Made by a program: the position numbers and the translations under genes | Notes under the pieces: generated by a model | The model's database searches: none | What the model saw: only the letters and a program-made list of their open reading frames with translations | What the model was told of the DNA's origin: nothing | Part shown: positions 43,138 to 52,299 of the stretch, piece after piece | Layout of the letters: each line of letters opens with the position of its first letter | Numbering within the stretch: the stretch's first letter is position 1 | From: Bacteroidota bacterium | Lineage (GTDB): Bacteria > Bacteroidota > Bacteroidia > AKYH767-A > 2013-40CM-41-45 | Direction of reading: 5' to 3' | DNA: 64,000 bases | Assembly (NCBI GenBank): GCA_016711505.1 | Contig: JADJSV010000020.1 | Coordinates: forward strand, 1-64,000

Positions 43138-44479
43138 TTTCTTCCGGCGGTCTAAGTTCAGTTACATCTTTGCCAATAAATTCTTCAAGTGAATATCCAT
43201 AATGATCGATTGCAGCTTTGTTGACATCTAATATCGTAAAATTTGAAAGTTCAATGATCCACATTGGGATTGGATTGTTCTGAAAGAGCAATCGGTATTT
43301 TTTTTCATTTTCAATCAATTTTGTTTCGGATAATTTTCTGTCTGTAATATCCTGGAAGAAAATCGTTGTACCGCCCGGAGATGGGTATACTTTAACATGG
43401 ATCCATTTTTTGAAATATTCTGAATATTCTTCGAACTGTGCATTTTTATTTTCTTCCTTCGACTTTTTGATCTTATTCAGAATATTTGGATTTTTTGCGC
43501 CCTTGAAGAATGAAAGAAAATTCATGCCAATTATCTTCTCACGTGAAATTCCAATCAGCTTTTCTGTATATGGATTGGCAAAAATAACATTGAAGTTATT
43601 GTCGAATGAAACAAATCCTTCTGAAATTCTATTGAAGATACTTGAGATCTCTTCTGTTTGTTCTATGACTTTGGACTGAAGTTTCTGATTGAAATCTTTT
43701 AAAGTATTTTCATATTCTTTTTGAGTTGATATGTCCTGACTAATAAAAATCAATATAAAATTTGAGTCATTATTCTGATTAAATATTGAAACTGAATTTT
43801 GAATATATACAGGTTTTGTTTTTCCCAGATCGTGCGTAGATTCAATGACCCATTTTCCACGAGAGATCAGGTCATTCCACATTTCATTTTCCAGATCGTG
43901 TGATGTTGGTATTTTTAGAAATTCAAAAAGTGAATTTCCTACAGCTTCAAAAGCAGTTTTGCAAAACAATTTTTCAGCGCCTTTATTCCAACTCTTGATA
44001 ATTAAACTCTTGTCAACCGAAATGATGGAGTCATTTGTATTCTCAATCAAAGTTGCAAGATAGCTGGCTTTTGCTTCGGCTTTCTTTCGCTCTTTTATAT
44101 CCGTTAAAACTGTTCTTATATAAATTATTTCACCTTCTTTATTATAATTGATCCTCGAATCAATTAAGAAAGGAATGATCTTTCCGTTAGCAGTTGTAAG
44201 TTCAATCTCGTGATTGACTAATGATGCTTTGGTTATCAGACTTTCAATTGAAAGTCTGTAATTATTTGGAGTTAGCTCTGAAAATTTCTTTTTATCTTTA
44301 ATTTCCTCGATATCAAATCCCAGCCATGATAAAGCAGTTTTATTTATTTCAATGATCACTCCATCTTTATTGAGAGAAAGATAACCGCATGGTGCCTCAT
44401 CAAATAGATCGAGAATCTTTTTATTGGCTATTAAAAGTTGTTGTTTATTCGAATCATTCTTTTTTAAGATCACCTGCAA
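43064..44479 (-). CDS. Histidine kinase, PAS region (second fragment of a frameshifted gene)
   Basis: 471 codons from a nominal TTG; the real start is in the fragment before. Four PAS-type domains: about 25-135 (ILDLFDEAPCGYLSLNKDGV ... DIKERKKAE), 140-265, 280-390 (ISSIFNRISEGFVSFDNNFN) and 395-460 (YRLLFQNNPIPMWIIEL ... HYGYSLEEFIGKDVTEL), the last cut by the frameshift. It joins the CHASE3 fragment at a run of six T (44460-44465, + strand): with one base less the reading is GDLKKNDSNKQQLL. PAS domains sense small molecules, redox state or light; the ligand is not evident. Confidence 0.85.
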   Translation of the reverse strand: MQVILKKNDSNKQQLLIANKKILDLFDEAPCGYLSLNKDGVIIEINKTALSWLGFDIEEIKDKKKFSELTPNNYRLSIESLITKASLVNHEIELTTANGKIIPFLIDSRINYNKEGEIIYIRTVLTDIKERKKAEAKASYLATLIENTNDSIISVDKSLIIKSWNKGAEKLFCKTAFEAVGNSLFEFLKIPTSHDLENEMWNDLISRGKWVIESTHDLGKTKPVYIQNSVSIFNQNNDSNFILIFISQDISTQKEYENTLKDFNQKLQSKVIEQTEEISSIFNRISEGFVSFDNNFNVIFANPYTEKLIGISREKIIGMNFLSFFKGAKNPNILNKIKKSKEENKNAQFEEYSEYFKKWIHVKVYPSPGGTTIFFQDITDRKLSETKLIENEKKYRLLFQNNPIPMWIIELSNFTILDVNKAAIDHYGYSLEEFIGKDVTELRPPEEIDKFKNLSRIHSESNFNAGNLDPP

Positions 44480-45092
44480 TGATAAGGTAAACGAGAATAA
44501 GTTTAAAAAAGATCACTAATGCAAGGATGATGAAATTTTGTTTTGTTTCATGTGCGATTTCCTCTTTTTTTCTATTTGATTCATTAAGAGCAGTCCTTCC
44601 GTTTTCTTCAAGTATGGCAATGTTACTACGGATTTTATCCATCAATCTGATACCTTCATTGGTTTTGATTTCTGAAACAGCCTCTTCATTTCTGTTTTCT
44701 TTTCGCAATTCAATGATTTTCTTCGCATATATCATCATTGAACTGATATGCTTAGAAAGTTCCTTCGCTGCAGGTTCCTCGCTTTCATAACCGGCAGTTA
44801 CAGCAGTCAATTCATCAAGATGTGAAGGCAATGATCTGAATGCTGAGTCAGTTGGAGTCAGATAATCATGATTGCCGGTGATCAGGAAGCCCCTGTATCC
44901 GGTCTCCATATCCTGCACATCATCCAATAATTTTTCGGAAATCTTCATCACTTTTAAATGATGAGTGATATTCTGACTATCAGTGATACTTAATTGTGAA
45001 TTGGTATAGGTTGTATAGAGAAAGAATCCGATACCGGCGATTGCAATTGCAAAACCTATAAGTACTTTTAAGTGTATCTTGAAAACTTTCAT
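44454..45092 (-). CDS. Histidine kinase, CHASE3 sensor part (first fragment of a frameshifted gene)
   Basis: 212 codons from ATG 45092. Membrane helix 1 at about 9-27 (VLIGFAIAIAGIGFFLYTTY), then an extracytoplasmic CHASE3 domain (about 35-180; MKISEKLLDDVQDMETGYRG is diagnostic) and membrane helix 2 at about 186-206. The frame ends at LKKE-stop in an A-rich run. The rest of the kinase follows in other frames (43064-44479, 42280-43137). Together the three parts make one kinase of about 930 residues. The only clear faults are the two indels. Confidence 0.88.
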   Translation of the reverse strand: MKVFKIHLKVLIGFAIAIAGIGFFLYTTYTNSQLSITDSQNITHHLKVMKISEKLLDDVQDMETGYRGFLITGNHDYLTPTDSAFRSLPSHLDELTAVTAGYESEEPAAKELSKHISSMMIYAKKIIELRKENRNEEAVSEIKTNEGIRLMDKIRSNIAILEENGRTALNESNRKKEEIAHETKQNFIILALVIFFKLILVYLIIAGDLKKE

Positions 45093-45165
45093 ATATACAG
45101 CAATACTCTTGATTTATAAGATGAAATAATTTTAATCCACAGAAAGGAAAATGTCGTTATTCTGA

Positions 45166-45173
45166 TACTTTTG
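45166..45173 (+). promoter_or_regulatory. Possible -7 promoter element for the cytochrome c gene
   Basis: TACTTTTG matches TAnnTTTG, 34 bases before the ATG. The TTG box is not found at the usual distance. Confidence 0.4.
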
Positions 45174-45207
45174 TCAATCAAATCAATAAGGGTAAATTTA
45201 ATTAAAT

Positions 45208-45663
45208 ATGATGAAATTGCAAGCCTTAATGGTCATACTTTCTGTGACTTTTTTCACAGCCTGTAGCGGAGATAAAAGCGGACATTCCGGCAATAAACAG
45301 TCTCCGGAAAACAGACCTGAAAATAAATACTACGACGGAAAAGGAATCGGTCCAATAAAAGAACTGACCTTAGGTGATGTCCCTGATGAAACACTCATAA
45401 AATCAGGAGAGCAAATTTATAATTCAAAATGTACAAGTTGTCATAAGCTAAGTGCAGAAAAAGGAATCGGACCCGGACTTGCCGGTATCACTGAACGCCG
45501 CCGACCGGAATGGATCATGAACATGATGTTGAATCCGATGGAAATGACGCAAAAAGATTCCCTCGCAAAAGAATTACTTGCAATTTATTATTCTCAGATG
45601 CTGGATAATAATCTGACAGAAGAAGAGGCAAGGAGTGTTTTGGAGTTTCTACGGAAATTTTGA
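45208..45663 (+). CDS. Class I cytochrome c lipoprotein
   Basis: 151 residues. A lipoprotein signal ends in FFTACSG, with Cys19 as the lipid site. After a linker comes a single c-type heme domain: C75-T-S-C78-H79 binds heme, and the distal Met is probably M111 or M113 in LNPMEMTQ (M131 is possible). It should work as a membrane-anchored electron carrier outside the cytoplasm, needing the cytochrome c maturation system. ATG 45208 is chosen; the second Met is adjacent. It is single, convergent with the DUF5723/OmpA gene. Confidence 0.93.
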   Translation: MMKLQALMVILSVTFFTACSGDKSGHSGNKQSPENRPENKYYDGKGIGPIKELTLGDVPDETLIKSGEQIYNSKCTSCHKLSAEKGIGPGLAGITERRRPEWIMNMMLNPMEMTQKDSLAKELLAIYYSQMLDNNLTEEEARSVLEFLRKF

Positions 45664-45675
45664 AACGATAAAGAT

Positions 45676-45740
45676 AAAAGGTCAAAGGTCAAAGGTTATC
45701 ACTATCCTAATTAACCTTTGACCCTTGACCTTGACCTTTT
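45676..45740. repeat. Intergenic inverted repeat of ggtcaaa heptamers
   Basis: Three copies of the 7-base word aaggtca/aaggtta (45676-45698) face a complementary row (45712-45740) with one extra unit. It lies between convergent genes and probably terminates both. Confidence 0.85.
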
Positions 45741-45752
45741 AACCAACTGTAC

Positions 45753-46856
45753 TTACTGTATCGTAAACTCCACCCTCCGGTTTCTCTGACGACCTTCAGC
45801 AGTTTTGTTTGAAACTACAGGCTTGGTTAAGCCAAAACCAATTGCAGTAATCCTGACTCCGTCAACACCTTTGTCAGTGATATATTTCTTAACAGATTCC
45901 GCTCTGTTCTTAGATAATTTCATATTGTAAGCAGCAGCACCAACATTGTCTGTATGGCCTTCAATCAATAATTTATACACCGGTTTTTTCTGCAACAATT
46001 TTACCAATTCATCTAGCGATTCATAACTGGAAGTTCTGATTACGGATTTTCCGGTTTCAAATTCAAGATTCTTGAACACCTTGTTGATGATCTCCTGTTC
46101 TTCCTGAGTAGGAATATTTTTGATAGGTTCCGCTTTGATCTCCACTTTTTCAATTACTGGACAACCATTATTCGATGCAGGACCTTTTGCAAATGGACAA
46201 CTATCAAGTTTGTTTATGATCAAATCACCATCTGTATCAGGACAACCATGAAAGTCGACCGGACCTTTTTCAGTTGCGCAACTGTCTTCAAGATCAGGTA
46301 TACTATCACCATCAAGATCAGGACAACCTTGGAATGCAAGTAAACCTGAATCTAACGGACAACGATCTTCCACATCAGTAATGCCATCATTATCTGTATC
46401 AGGACAGCCGGCAAATTTCGCCAGACCTTTTACATCAGGACATTTGTCATCTATGTCAGGAATGCTGTCCATATCACGGTCAGGACAACCTTGCAAAGCA
46501 ATCAGGCCAGGAACATCAGGACAACGGTCATGTTTGTCTGCTACTTTATCTTTATCTCTGTCGCGAAGTGGTCTTCCGAAAATTAAGTTGATTCCGAAGT
46601 GAACATGCGCAGTATGATTTGATAATGGATCAATCGTTCCAATGATATTATCAGTCGTAACATACAATTGAACCGGACCTGCATTTGTTGACATTCCCAG
46701 TCCGATGTTGTCGAAATTTTTATTTATTATGGAATAGTTAGCAGCAAGACTAAGATGATTTCCGACTTTCAGATTATATCCTAAAGTAAATGTTGGTTGA
46801 ATAGTTTTTTGAAAAAAGTTGCATGGAGTAATGCAGAAGCAGAACTTTTTCACCAA
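45753..46856 (-). CDS. OmpA-type C-terminal part with thrombospondin type 3 repeats (second fragment of a frameshifted gene)
   Basis: 367 codons. The first about 20 codons are out of the ancestral frame. From about QPTFTLGYNLKVGNHLSLAA on, it continues the beta-barrel-like DUF5723 part of 46774-47895. About five calcium-binding thrombospondin type 3 repeats follow (DRDKDKVADKHDRCPDVPG, DRDMDSIPDIDDKCPDVKG and so on). The end is an OmpA peptidoglycan-binding domain (LLIEGHTDNVGAAAYN ... NRAESVKKYI, RQRNRRVEFTI). Anchors an outer-membrane protein to the cell wall. The break is at the T6/A6 runs at 46805-46817. Confidence 0.87.
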   Translation of the reverse strand: MVKKFCFCITPCNFFQKTIQPTFTLGYNLKVGNHLSLAANYSIINKNFDNIGLGMSTNAGPVQLYVTTDNIIGTIDPLSNHTAHVHFGINLIFGRPLRDRDKDKVADKHDRCPDVPGLIALQGCPDRDMDSIPDIDDKCPDVKGLAKFAGCPDTDNDGITDVEDRCPLDSGLLAFQGCPDLDGDSIPDLEDSCATEKGPVDFHGCPDTDGDLIINKLDSCPFAKGPASNNGCPVIEKVEIKAEPIKNIPTQEEQEIINKVFKNLEFETGKSVIRTSSYESLDELVKLLQKKPVYKLLIEGHTDNVGAAAYNMKLSKNRAESVKKYITDKGVDGVRITAIGFGLTKPVVSNKTAEGRQRNRRVEFTIQ

Positions 46857-47895
46857 TGGTATAATTCGTTCCTAAGTAAACATGCGTAGGCAGATTCGTA
46901 GAATATGAATTACTGTTTTCTTTTGCTTTGTATGCATTTCCAAGTGAGTCGAGAACACCTTCTACATTGCTTGTTGTATCATTTATGAAATCTGAAATAT
47001 CAACTCCGTCAAAGAAGTATCGGCCGGCATCAGTCACGAAATTTTTAACATCGCTTTTCCATTTTATGTATCCAAGGTCAAGTATACTGGTATTCAATGC
47101 CCACTTATCGTTTAATTTATAAGTAGCTCCAAGATCAGCTCCGAATCCCCGGTTCTTGAGTTTATTTACATAAGTGCCCCAGCCGATGCCTTCAAATTGA
47201 TCATAGCCATCTGAATTATTCACAGGTGAAGAAGTATTCACAGTAATATTCGTATTCAACTCAAGAGCGTAATCAGATGCACTTGTTGTCATACTCAGAT
47301 CGCCAAACGTTGAACTGAAATTTTCCATTCCGTATAAATACTTCAACCTGATTCCCAGAGTCAATTTTTCGTTCATTTCTCTTGCCCAGCCCAACCCATA
47401 TTCACGGAAGTGGGTTGCATCAAATCCTATTTTGCTAAAATCAAGAGTCTGTCCAATGAAGGGGCCATTTCCTTTATCAATTAAATTAAACAGTTCTTCA
47501 GGAAAAGTAAACAGGAAATTCACCCGCTCTGTAATATTTGCAGAGAAATAATTTTTATCAATTTTGAAACCAAAGCCCAAAAGATTTATTCTCACCTGAG
47601 ATGTCAGGAAATTGGATTTATCAAGTTTGCCCAATGCTTTGTCAATATCGATAACAGTTGAGTCGTCTGCTCTTACATAATGGAAATCCCTGTATGTAAA
47701 ACTATTGTTACTGAATAGAAAATAGTTTGAACTGATTCCCGGTAAACCGACGTAATATTTGTTGGCAGGCATCAATGAAGGATTAATTTCAATTGATTCG
47801 CCAACAGTATTCATGTTATATAATGTGAGATCTTGTTGCGCTGAACATATGGAGACCAGAAAGAACAAGTATAGTAGTGATATAAGTTTTTTCAT
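46774..47895 (-). CDS. DUF5723-type outer-membrane protein (first fragment of a frameshifted gene)
   Basis: 373 codons from ATG 47895 with a clean signal peptide (MKKLISLLYLFFLVSICSAQ). The DUF5723 pattern is clear: QDLTLYNMNTVGESIEINPS, then YYVGLPGISSNYFLF, GFGFKIDKNYFSANI and AREMNEKLTLGIRLKYLYGMEN. Beta-barrel strands are likely. The frame goes wrong at the end (QLFSKNYSTNIYFRI). One base less in the T6/A6 runs (46805-46817) joins it to QPTFTLGYN in 45753-46856, giving one protein of about 710 residues. It is encoded 20 bases after the lipoprotein gene. Confidence 0.87.
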   Translation of the reverse strand: MKKLISLLYLFFLVSICSAQQDLTLYNMNTVGESIEINPSLMPANKYYVGLPGISSNYFLFSNNSFTYRDFHYVRADDSTVIDIDKALGKLDKSNFLTSQVRINLLGFGFKIDKNYFSANITERVNFLFTFPEELFNLIDKGNGPFIGQTLDFSKIGFDATHFREYGLGWAREMNEKLTLGIRLKYLYGMENFSSTFGDLSMTTSASDYALELNTNITVNTSSPVNNSDGYDQFEGIGWGTYVNKLKNRGFGADLGATYKLNDKWALNTSILDLGYIKWKSDVKNFVTDAGRYFFDGVDISDFINDTTSNVEGVLDSLGNAYKAKENSNSYSTNLPTHVYLGTNYTIGEKVLLLHYSMQLFSKNYSTNIYFRI

Positions 47896-47915
47896 TGTTT
47901 TCAGATTGCTTTAGG

Positions 47916-49520
47916 TTATTGAAATTTTACATTTAATTGAGCACGTACACCGATCTTGACATCAAGTTTGTACGAGTCGTAGATCTCAATATTCCTTGTC
48001 GGTGAGTCTTTAGTATCAATAACTGAAACAATAAGTAATTTTTTAGCATTGTACAGATGTTCAATTCTGGTTTTGTTGAATGGTTCATCACCTGTTCTGT
48101 GGGTAGACTGAGTTACCCTTCCGTTAGCATCTATTTCTGCTGATTCAACTAAAATGTTATTCGGATCAAGTAACATAGAATCCAAAACAACATAATTGGA
48201 ATCTGTGAAATAGATCTGAGTATAAGCCCGTGCCGGAAATCCATTATCAATATTAATTCTGAATACTGCTGATTCAATTTCGTCAATTCTTTCCAGACTG
48301 AAATTTGCAGTATCCATAACTGTGAAATTACTTGCATAGCCACGTAAAGGGAAATCAATTTGTATGTCTGCATTTAATCTGCTGCTATCAGTAAGGAAAT
48401 TTACAGGGACGCTGGGAATGTTACTGGACGCATTTAGAGTATACACAATATATCTTGGTGCCTGACTGATCACATATTGAATGTTGCTGTTTGTTTTGTC
48501 TAATACGAAATTGCTTGTCGAAGTTTGTCCGGCTACAAGAGGATATCCGATTGGCAATGGATCAGGAATTGATCCTGTGATAGGGACTGAAGTACCATCA
48601 GGTCTTAACGCAGCAAAGGATGATACATGTGCGTCAATCGGCAAGCCAAAAGAATTGGACATTGTAAATGTCATTTTTGGATCTTCAAAATACAATGATC
48701 CACTCTGGAAATTATCAAACAATGTTATCCGTGATGAATCCTCGATCAGATCAATTGTATGTACACCCAGATATCCGAAGATGCTGGAAAAATCGATGTT
48801 TTTAAATCTTGCGATCACGTCAAGATTTTTGTTTGTTATCGAAAGAGATGTACCTGAGTTTGTCAGACTCGCTACATACGTTAACCCGAAATTATTTGCA
48901 GTACCCGAAGACGAAAAGTCAAACAAATAACCTGCCAGTAGAGTACTGTCAATTTTTATAATTTGTGAACCGGTACTTGCTGTAAAAGGAACTGTAAAAC
49001 TAAGCGGTACGCCATTTAATGATAGTGGAGGAATTGATATGTTAATAGATCCCGAATGAGGTATTGTTGACCGAATTTCAATTTCTAAAGAGCCTGATTT
49101 GATATTCATTGAATCAATCTGCTCAGCTCCCGGAAAAGTGAAATTTGTAGTCTTCGGAATTGTTTTAGACAAACTATTCGTCGTATATAAAGTTGTGCTG
49201 TCACCTGAATTGAAAGTAAACGGAGTGTTGTCATTCTGATCTGCAAATTGAAACAGATCATTTCCTGAAATAGAATAAATTTTTCCGCGATAGATAAGCG
49301 ACACCAGGTGATTGGAATCAATGGAAACAATACTTGAATCACCGGAAGCAATAATGTCCTGGATCGTTAACGACGAATGTATCAATGGCGCTGCAACATC
49401 AGGATTCCAGGTGCTGGCCGCTATTTTGTCGTAATCAAAATCATTGTCCTTAATACATGATTGTATCGTCAGCGATACAATTAGCAAGGTGAATAGTAAT
49501 AGTTTTTTTTGCGTGGTCAT
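47916..49520 (-). CDS. Uncharacterised lipoprotein
   Basis: 534 residues. The lipobox LTIQSC (Cys22) marks a lipoprotein, followed by an acidic N-terminus (IKDNDFDYDKIAASTWNPDV) and a long, Ser/Thr-rich beta structure with repeated forms such as SGSLEIEIRSTIPHSGSINI and AVFRINIDNGFPARAYTQIYF. I recognise no named domain; beta-sandwich content is an inference. It is encoded between a DUF3352-like protein and a DUF5723/OmpA protein, spaced by 31 and 20 bases, so it may form a surface complex with the latter. Confidence 0.85.
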   Translation of the reverse strand: MTTQKKLLLFTLLIVSLTIQSCIKDNDFDYDKIAASTWNPDVAAPLIHSSLTIQDIIASGDSSIVSIDSNHLVSLIYRGKIYSISGNDLFQFADQNDNTPFTFNSGDSTTLYTTNSLSKTIPKTTNFTFPGAEQIDSMNIKSGSLEIEIRSTIPHSGSINISIPPLSLNGVPLSFTVPFTASTGSQIIKIDSTLLAGYLFDFSSSGTANNFGLTYVASLTNSGTSLSITNKNLDVIARFKNIDFSSIFGYLGVHTIDLIEDSSRITLFDNFQSGSLYFEDPKMTFTMSNSFGLPIDAHVSSFAALRPDGTSVPITGSIPDPLPIGYPLVAGQTSTSNFVLDKTNSNIQYVISQAPRYIVYTLNASSNIPSVPVNFLTDSSRLNADIQIDFPLRGYASNFTVMDTANFSLERIDEIESAVFRINIDNGFPARAYTQIYFTDSNYVVLDSMLLDPNNILVESAEIDANGRVTQSTHRTGDEPFNKTRIEHLYNAKKLLIVSVIDTKDSPTRNIEIYDSYKLDVKIGVRAQLNVKFQ

Positions 49521-49551
49521 TTTGTTTGATTTTTATATTTTAGGATTGGAT

Positions 49552-52245
49552 CTATTCGCTATATACATAAAGTACACCATTCGAATCTGAGATCACTATG
49601 TATGATTTAGCTGTGTTATCATCGCTTGTCATCAGACTGAAATCTGAATTTCCCCAGATCGGGTATCCTTCTGCAATAGAGGCTTCGGTAGATAACAGGT
49701 AAAATTTATTCTTTGATCTGTCAATAATTCCGGCTCTTCCCGGAAAGTTAATTTGATCGACAAATTTCAGATCTTTTGCGCCATTAATTTCTGAAGTGAA
49801 TTTTAAATCACCACTTTCATAAGAATATAGTTTGTTGGAGATCAGAAAAGCAATTTCGTCATCCAATTTGTTTCCGATTACAATTATGTCTGAGATGTTT
49901 TCTGATAAGTTCAGGGAGATCAAATCAGTTGTGTTTGCCGGATTGATACTATATACTTTGCCGGAAATGTCAGTTGTAAATATTGTGGATTTTTTTCCTG
50001 AATCAGAATACGCTACGACAGATTTTGCAATTGGATTGTCTAATGATTTTAATCGTACAATTTTGCCTTTTCTGTCGATGATATATTGTGAATTATTCCC
50101 GTAAGCATAAATGAAATCATTGTTGTTAAATCGGAATGGAATAAAATCTCTGTCTATACCGTATGTTGCTTGTCTGGTATTCCATTGTGGTAAAGGTTTT
50201 CCACTGATCTCATATGCGTATATCGAACCATTTTGACAGGCTACATAGATTTCATACTTTTTGTGTCCGTCGAAATCTTTCAGCAAACAACCATTAGTTG
50301 CTGCTGCAGGAAGCCGGATTGGGAAATTACTTATTGAATCACCGTTTGTGTCGATCAGATATAATTTATTTATTGTATTGAAGACCATCTGGCATTCGCC
50401 ATTATTATATTGGTCCATAAAATAGATGGTGCTCAATATTTTTTCACCGATACGTTTTTTCCAAAGTAGTCGTCCGGCATCATTATAGAAATTCAAATTA
50501 AGTTCATTATCCTGAATGGCAATAAATTTATTTTCTCCGTTTACTATTACAAATGGTGGAGTAGCAGGTGTAGTGTCAAGTTGAGACGACCAAAGTAAAT
50601 GAATTTCTTTTTTTATTTTTCCTGAGAAGTCGATCCGCCCTGTTGAACTTGTCATGCCGTTTTTTGCCGAAGCCGAAATGGCAAGCGACTGTACACTTTT
50701 TTTAATAATTCCATCATTGATAAGTTTCATGGAAATATCTTCATTCGAAATTGATCTCAGAATATTGGTGCCTCTTTGAAAATTAAAATAAACATTCAAT
50801 TGACCATTCAGAATAGAATTGTTTTTATGCGAAATAAAATCAGATTCATTCTCCAGAAGTTTTTTGTCCTCAAAATCATCGATCAGACTTTTTAATATTG
50901 ATGGATTATTTGCAAAGACAACAAAATCTCTGACAGTTGTGTAGTACGATTGCTCAATATCGATAAATATATTTCCGTAAAATAATGGAACAATTGAATT
51001 CAGGCTGAAGTTGCTGATCGTATGTGAACGGTATTTTTCATTGCCCTTGTTTTTACCCACAGCAATTTGAATCTTTTCAAGCGATTGTATTGCATCGCCG
51101 GTATTCTCAGTTCTGATCAGTGCATACGTATTATTAACCAGGTCCATACTTCCCGGTTCTGTAATGGCTAGTGCAATTTCTTTCTTGTTCCAGCTCGTCA
51201 TTAACTTTCCAAGATTAAAATTGTACTTTTTATTCAGACTGTCAATATAATTCGATGCACTGCTTTGGTTAATAAAGAAATGTCCATTCGCACGGAGTTT
51301 ATTTAATGTTTGTTCTATATTCGGAACACAGAAGTCAATAAGCACTGCAGTTCTTGCAGGCAGAACAGAAGCGCAGATAGAATTTGATGCAGATTGATTT
51401 TGCAATGAAGAAAAAAGGTCAGTTGTATCATACGATGAACTAAGACCTTTAAATGAAATGGAATTGCTTTCAGGTTTAAAAGAAAATCGTGTCCATCGGC
51501 CAATGTTATTTATGGCATCCATAAATCCTGAACGATCAGAATTAATATACCCGGTGAGCATATCGTGTAATCCGAAATGATTTACAAAAAGTAATATGGA
51601 TTCATCGGCACCGAACTTTGTTCCGGTTTTAGTGAATGTTTTAGTTTTATTGAATGAAACTCCTGATTTCAATTGTCTGATCGCATCTTCAACTAAAAAA
51701 GAAGTCCTGCTGAAAATAAATACACCTTTTGATATTGCATATGTGAAGTAGCTTTCATTATTCTTTGTCAGTTCGTGAATTCTTACATCTTCATATACAC
51801 GTTCCTCTTTGGTGTAAATCTTGTCTGTCAGATCTTCGATGATCGTATTCAGATTGTTTGCAGATTTTCCCCTGGGTAAATTGCAGGTATATAAGAGATC
51901 AAAATCTGTAGCCTTTACCGGATGAGCAGAAATAAACAACTTTTGTTCGTTCCAGATCGTTGCAGAAAGTTCATCTGTTTTTGAAACTGAATCGAGCCAA
52001 TGAATACTTTTTTTTATTACTCCAAATGAAGAATCATTACTTAATGTTTTAAAGAAATCAGTCTTTGAGATTTGGTCAACTCCTGATTTAGGATTTTTTA
52101 ATTCCAAAAACCAGGCTGCGTCAGTTGGGATGGCATCAATCGGATTACTATGTAATACAGCATATTTCTGTGAATAATAGTATCCCGTAGCTGCCAGAAT
52201 CAGTACGACAAGCGCAATAATCGAACTAATAACAATTCTCTTCAT
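49552..52245 (-). CDS. DUF3352-like membrane protein with a beta-propeller end
   Basis: 897 residues. A single membrane anchor at 4-25 (VISSIIALVVLILAATGYYY) is followed by a long extracytoplasmic part. The first 540 residues (NPIDAIPTDAAWFLELKNPK opening) resemble DUF3352 proteins: a repetitive alpha/beta pattern with GVFIFSRTSFLVEDAIRQL and later repeats. From about 570 (PFVIVNGENKFIAIQDNELN) there are propeller blades: YLIDTNGDSISNFPIRLP, YVACQNGSIYAYEISGK and GKVYSINPANTTDLI. Function unknown. It starts 54 bases after rnhB and lies in a probable operon with the next two genes. Confidence 0.75.
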   Translation of the reverse strand: MKRIVISSIIALVVLILAATGYYYSQKYAVLHSNPIDAIPTDAAWFLELKNPKSGVDQISKTDFFKTLSNDSSFGVIKKSIHWLDSVSKTDELSATIWNEQKLFISAHPVKATDFDLLYTCNLPRGKSANNLNTIIEDLTDKIYTKEERVYEDVRIHELTKNNESYFTYAISKGVFIFSRTSFLVEDAIRQLKSGVSFNKTKTFTKTGTKFGADESILLFVNHFGLHDMLTGYINSDRSGFMDAINNIGRWTRFSFKPESNSISFKGLSSSYDTTDLFSSLQNQSASNSICASVLPARTAVLIDFCVPNIEQTLNKLRANGHFFINQSSASNYIDSLNKKYNFNLGKLMTSWNKKEIALAITEPGSMDLVNNTYALIRTENTGDAIQSLEKIQIAVGKNKGNEKYRSHTISNFSLNSIVPLFYGNIFIDIEQSYYTTVRDFVVFANNPSILKSLIDDFEDKKLLENESDFISHKNNSILNGQLNVYFNFQRGTNILRSISNEDISMKLINDGIIKKSVQSLAISASAKNGMTSSTGRIDFSGKIKKEIHLLWSSQLDTTPATPPFVIVNGENKFIAIQDNELNLNFYNDAGRLLWKKRIGEKILSTIYFMDQYNNGECQMVFNTINKLYLIDTNGDSISNFPIRLPAAATNGCLLKDFDGHKKYEIYVACQNGSIYAYEISGKPLPQWNTRQATYGIDRDFIPFRFNNNDFIYAYGNNSQYIIDRKGKIVRLKSLDNPIAKSVVAYSDSGKKSTIFTTDISGKVYSINPANTTDLISLNLSENISDIIVIGNKLDDEIAFLISNKLYSYESGDLKFTSEINGAKDLKFVDQINFPGRAGIIDRSKNKFYLLSTEASIAEGYPIWGNSDFSLMTSDDNTAKSYIVISDSNGVLYVYSE

Positions 52246-52299
52246 AAGAACTGCAAATTACAACTAAGAACGGGTGGTTTTAGAGAGGTAGCAATGATC

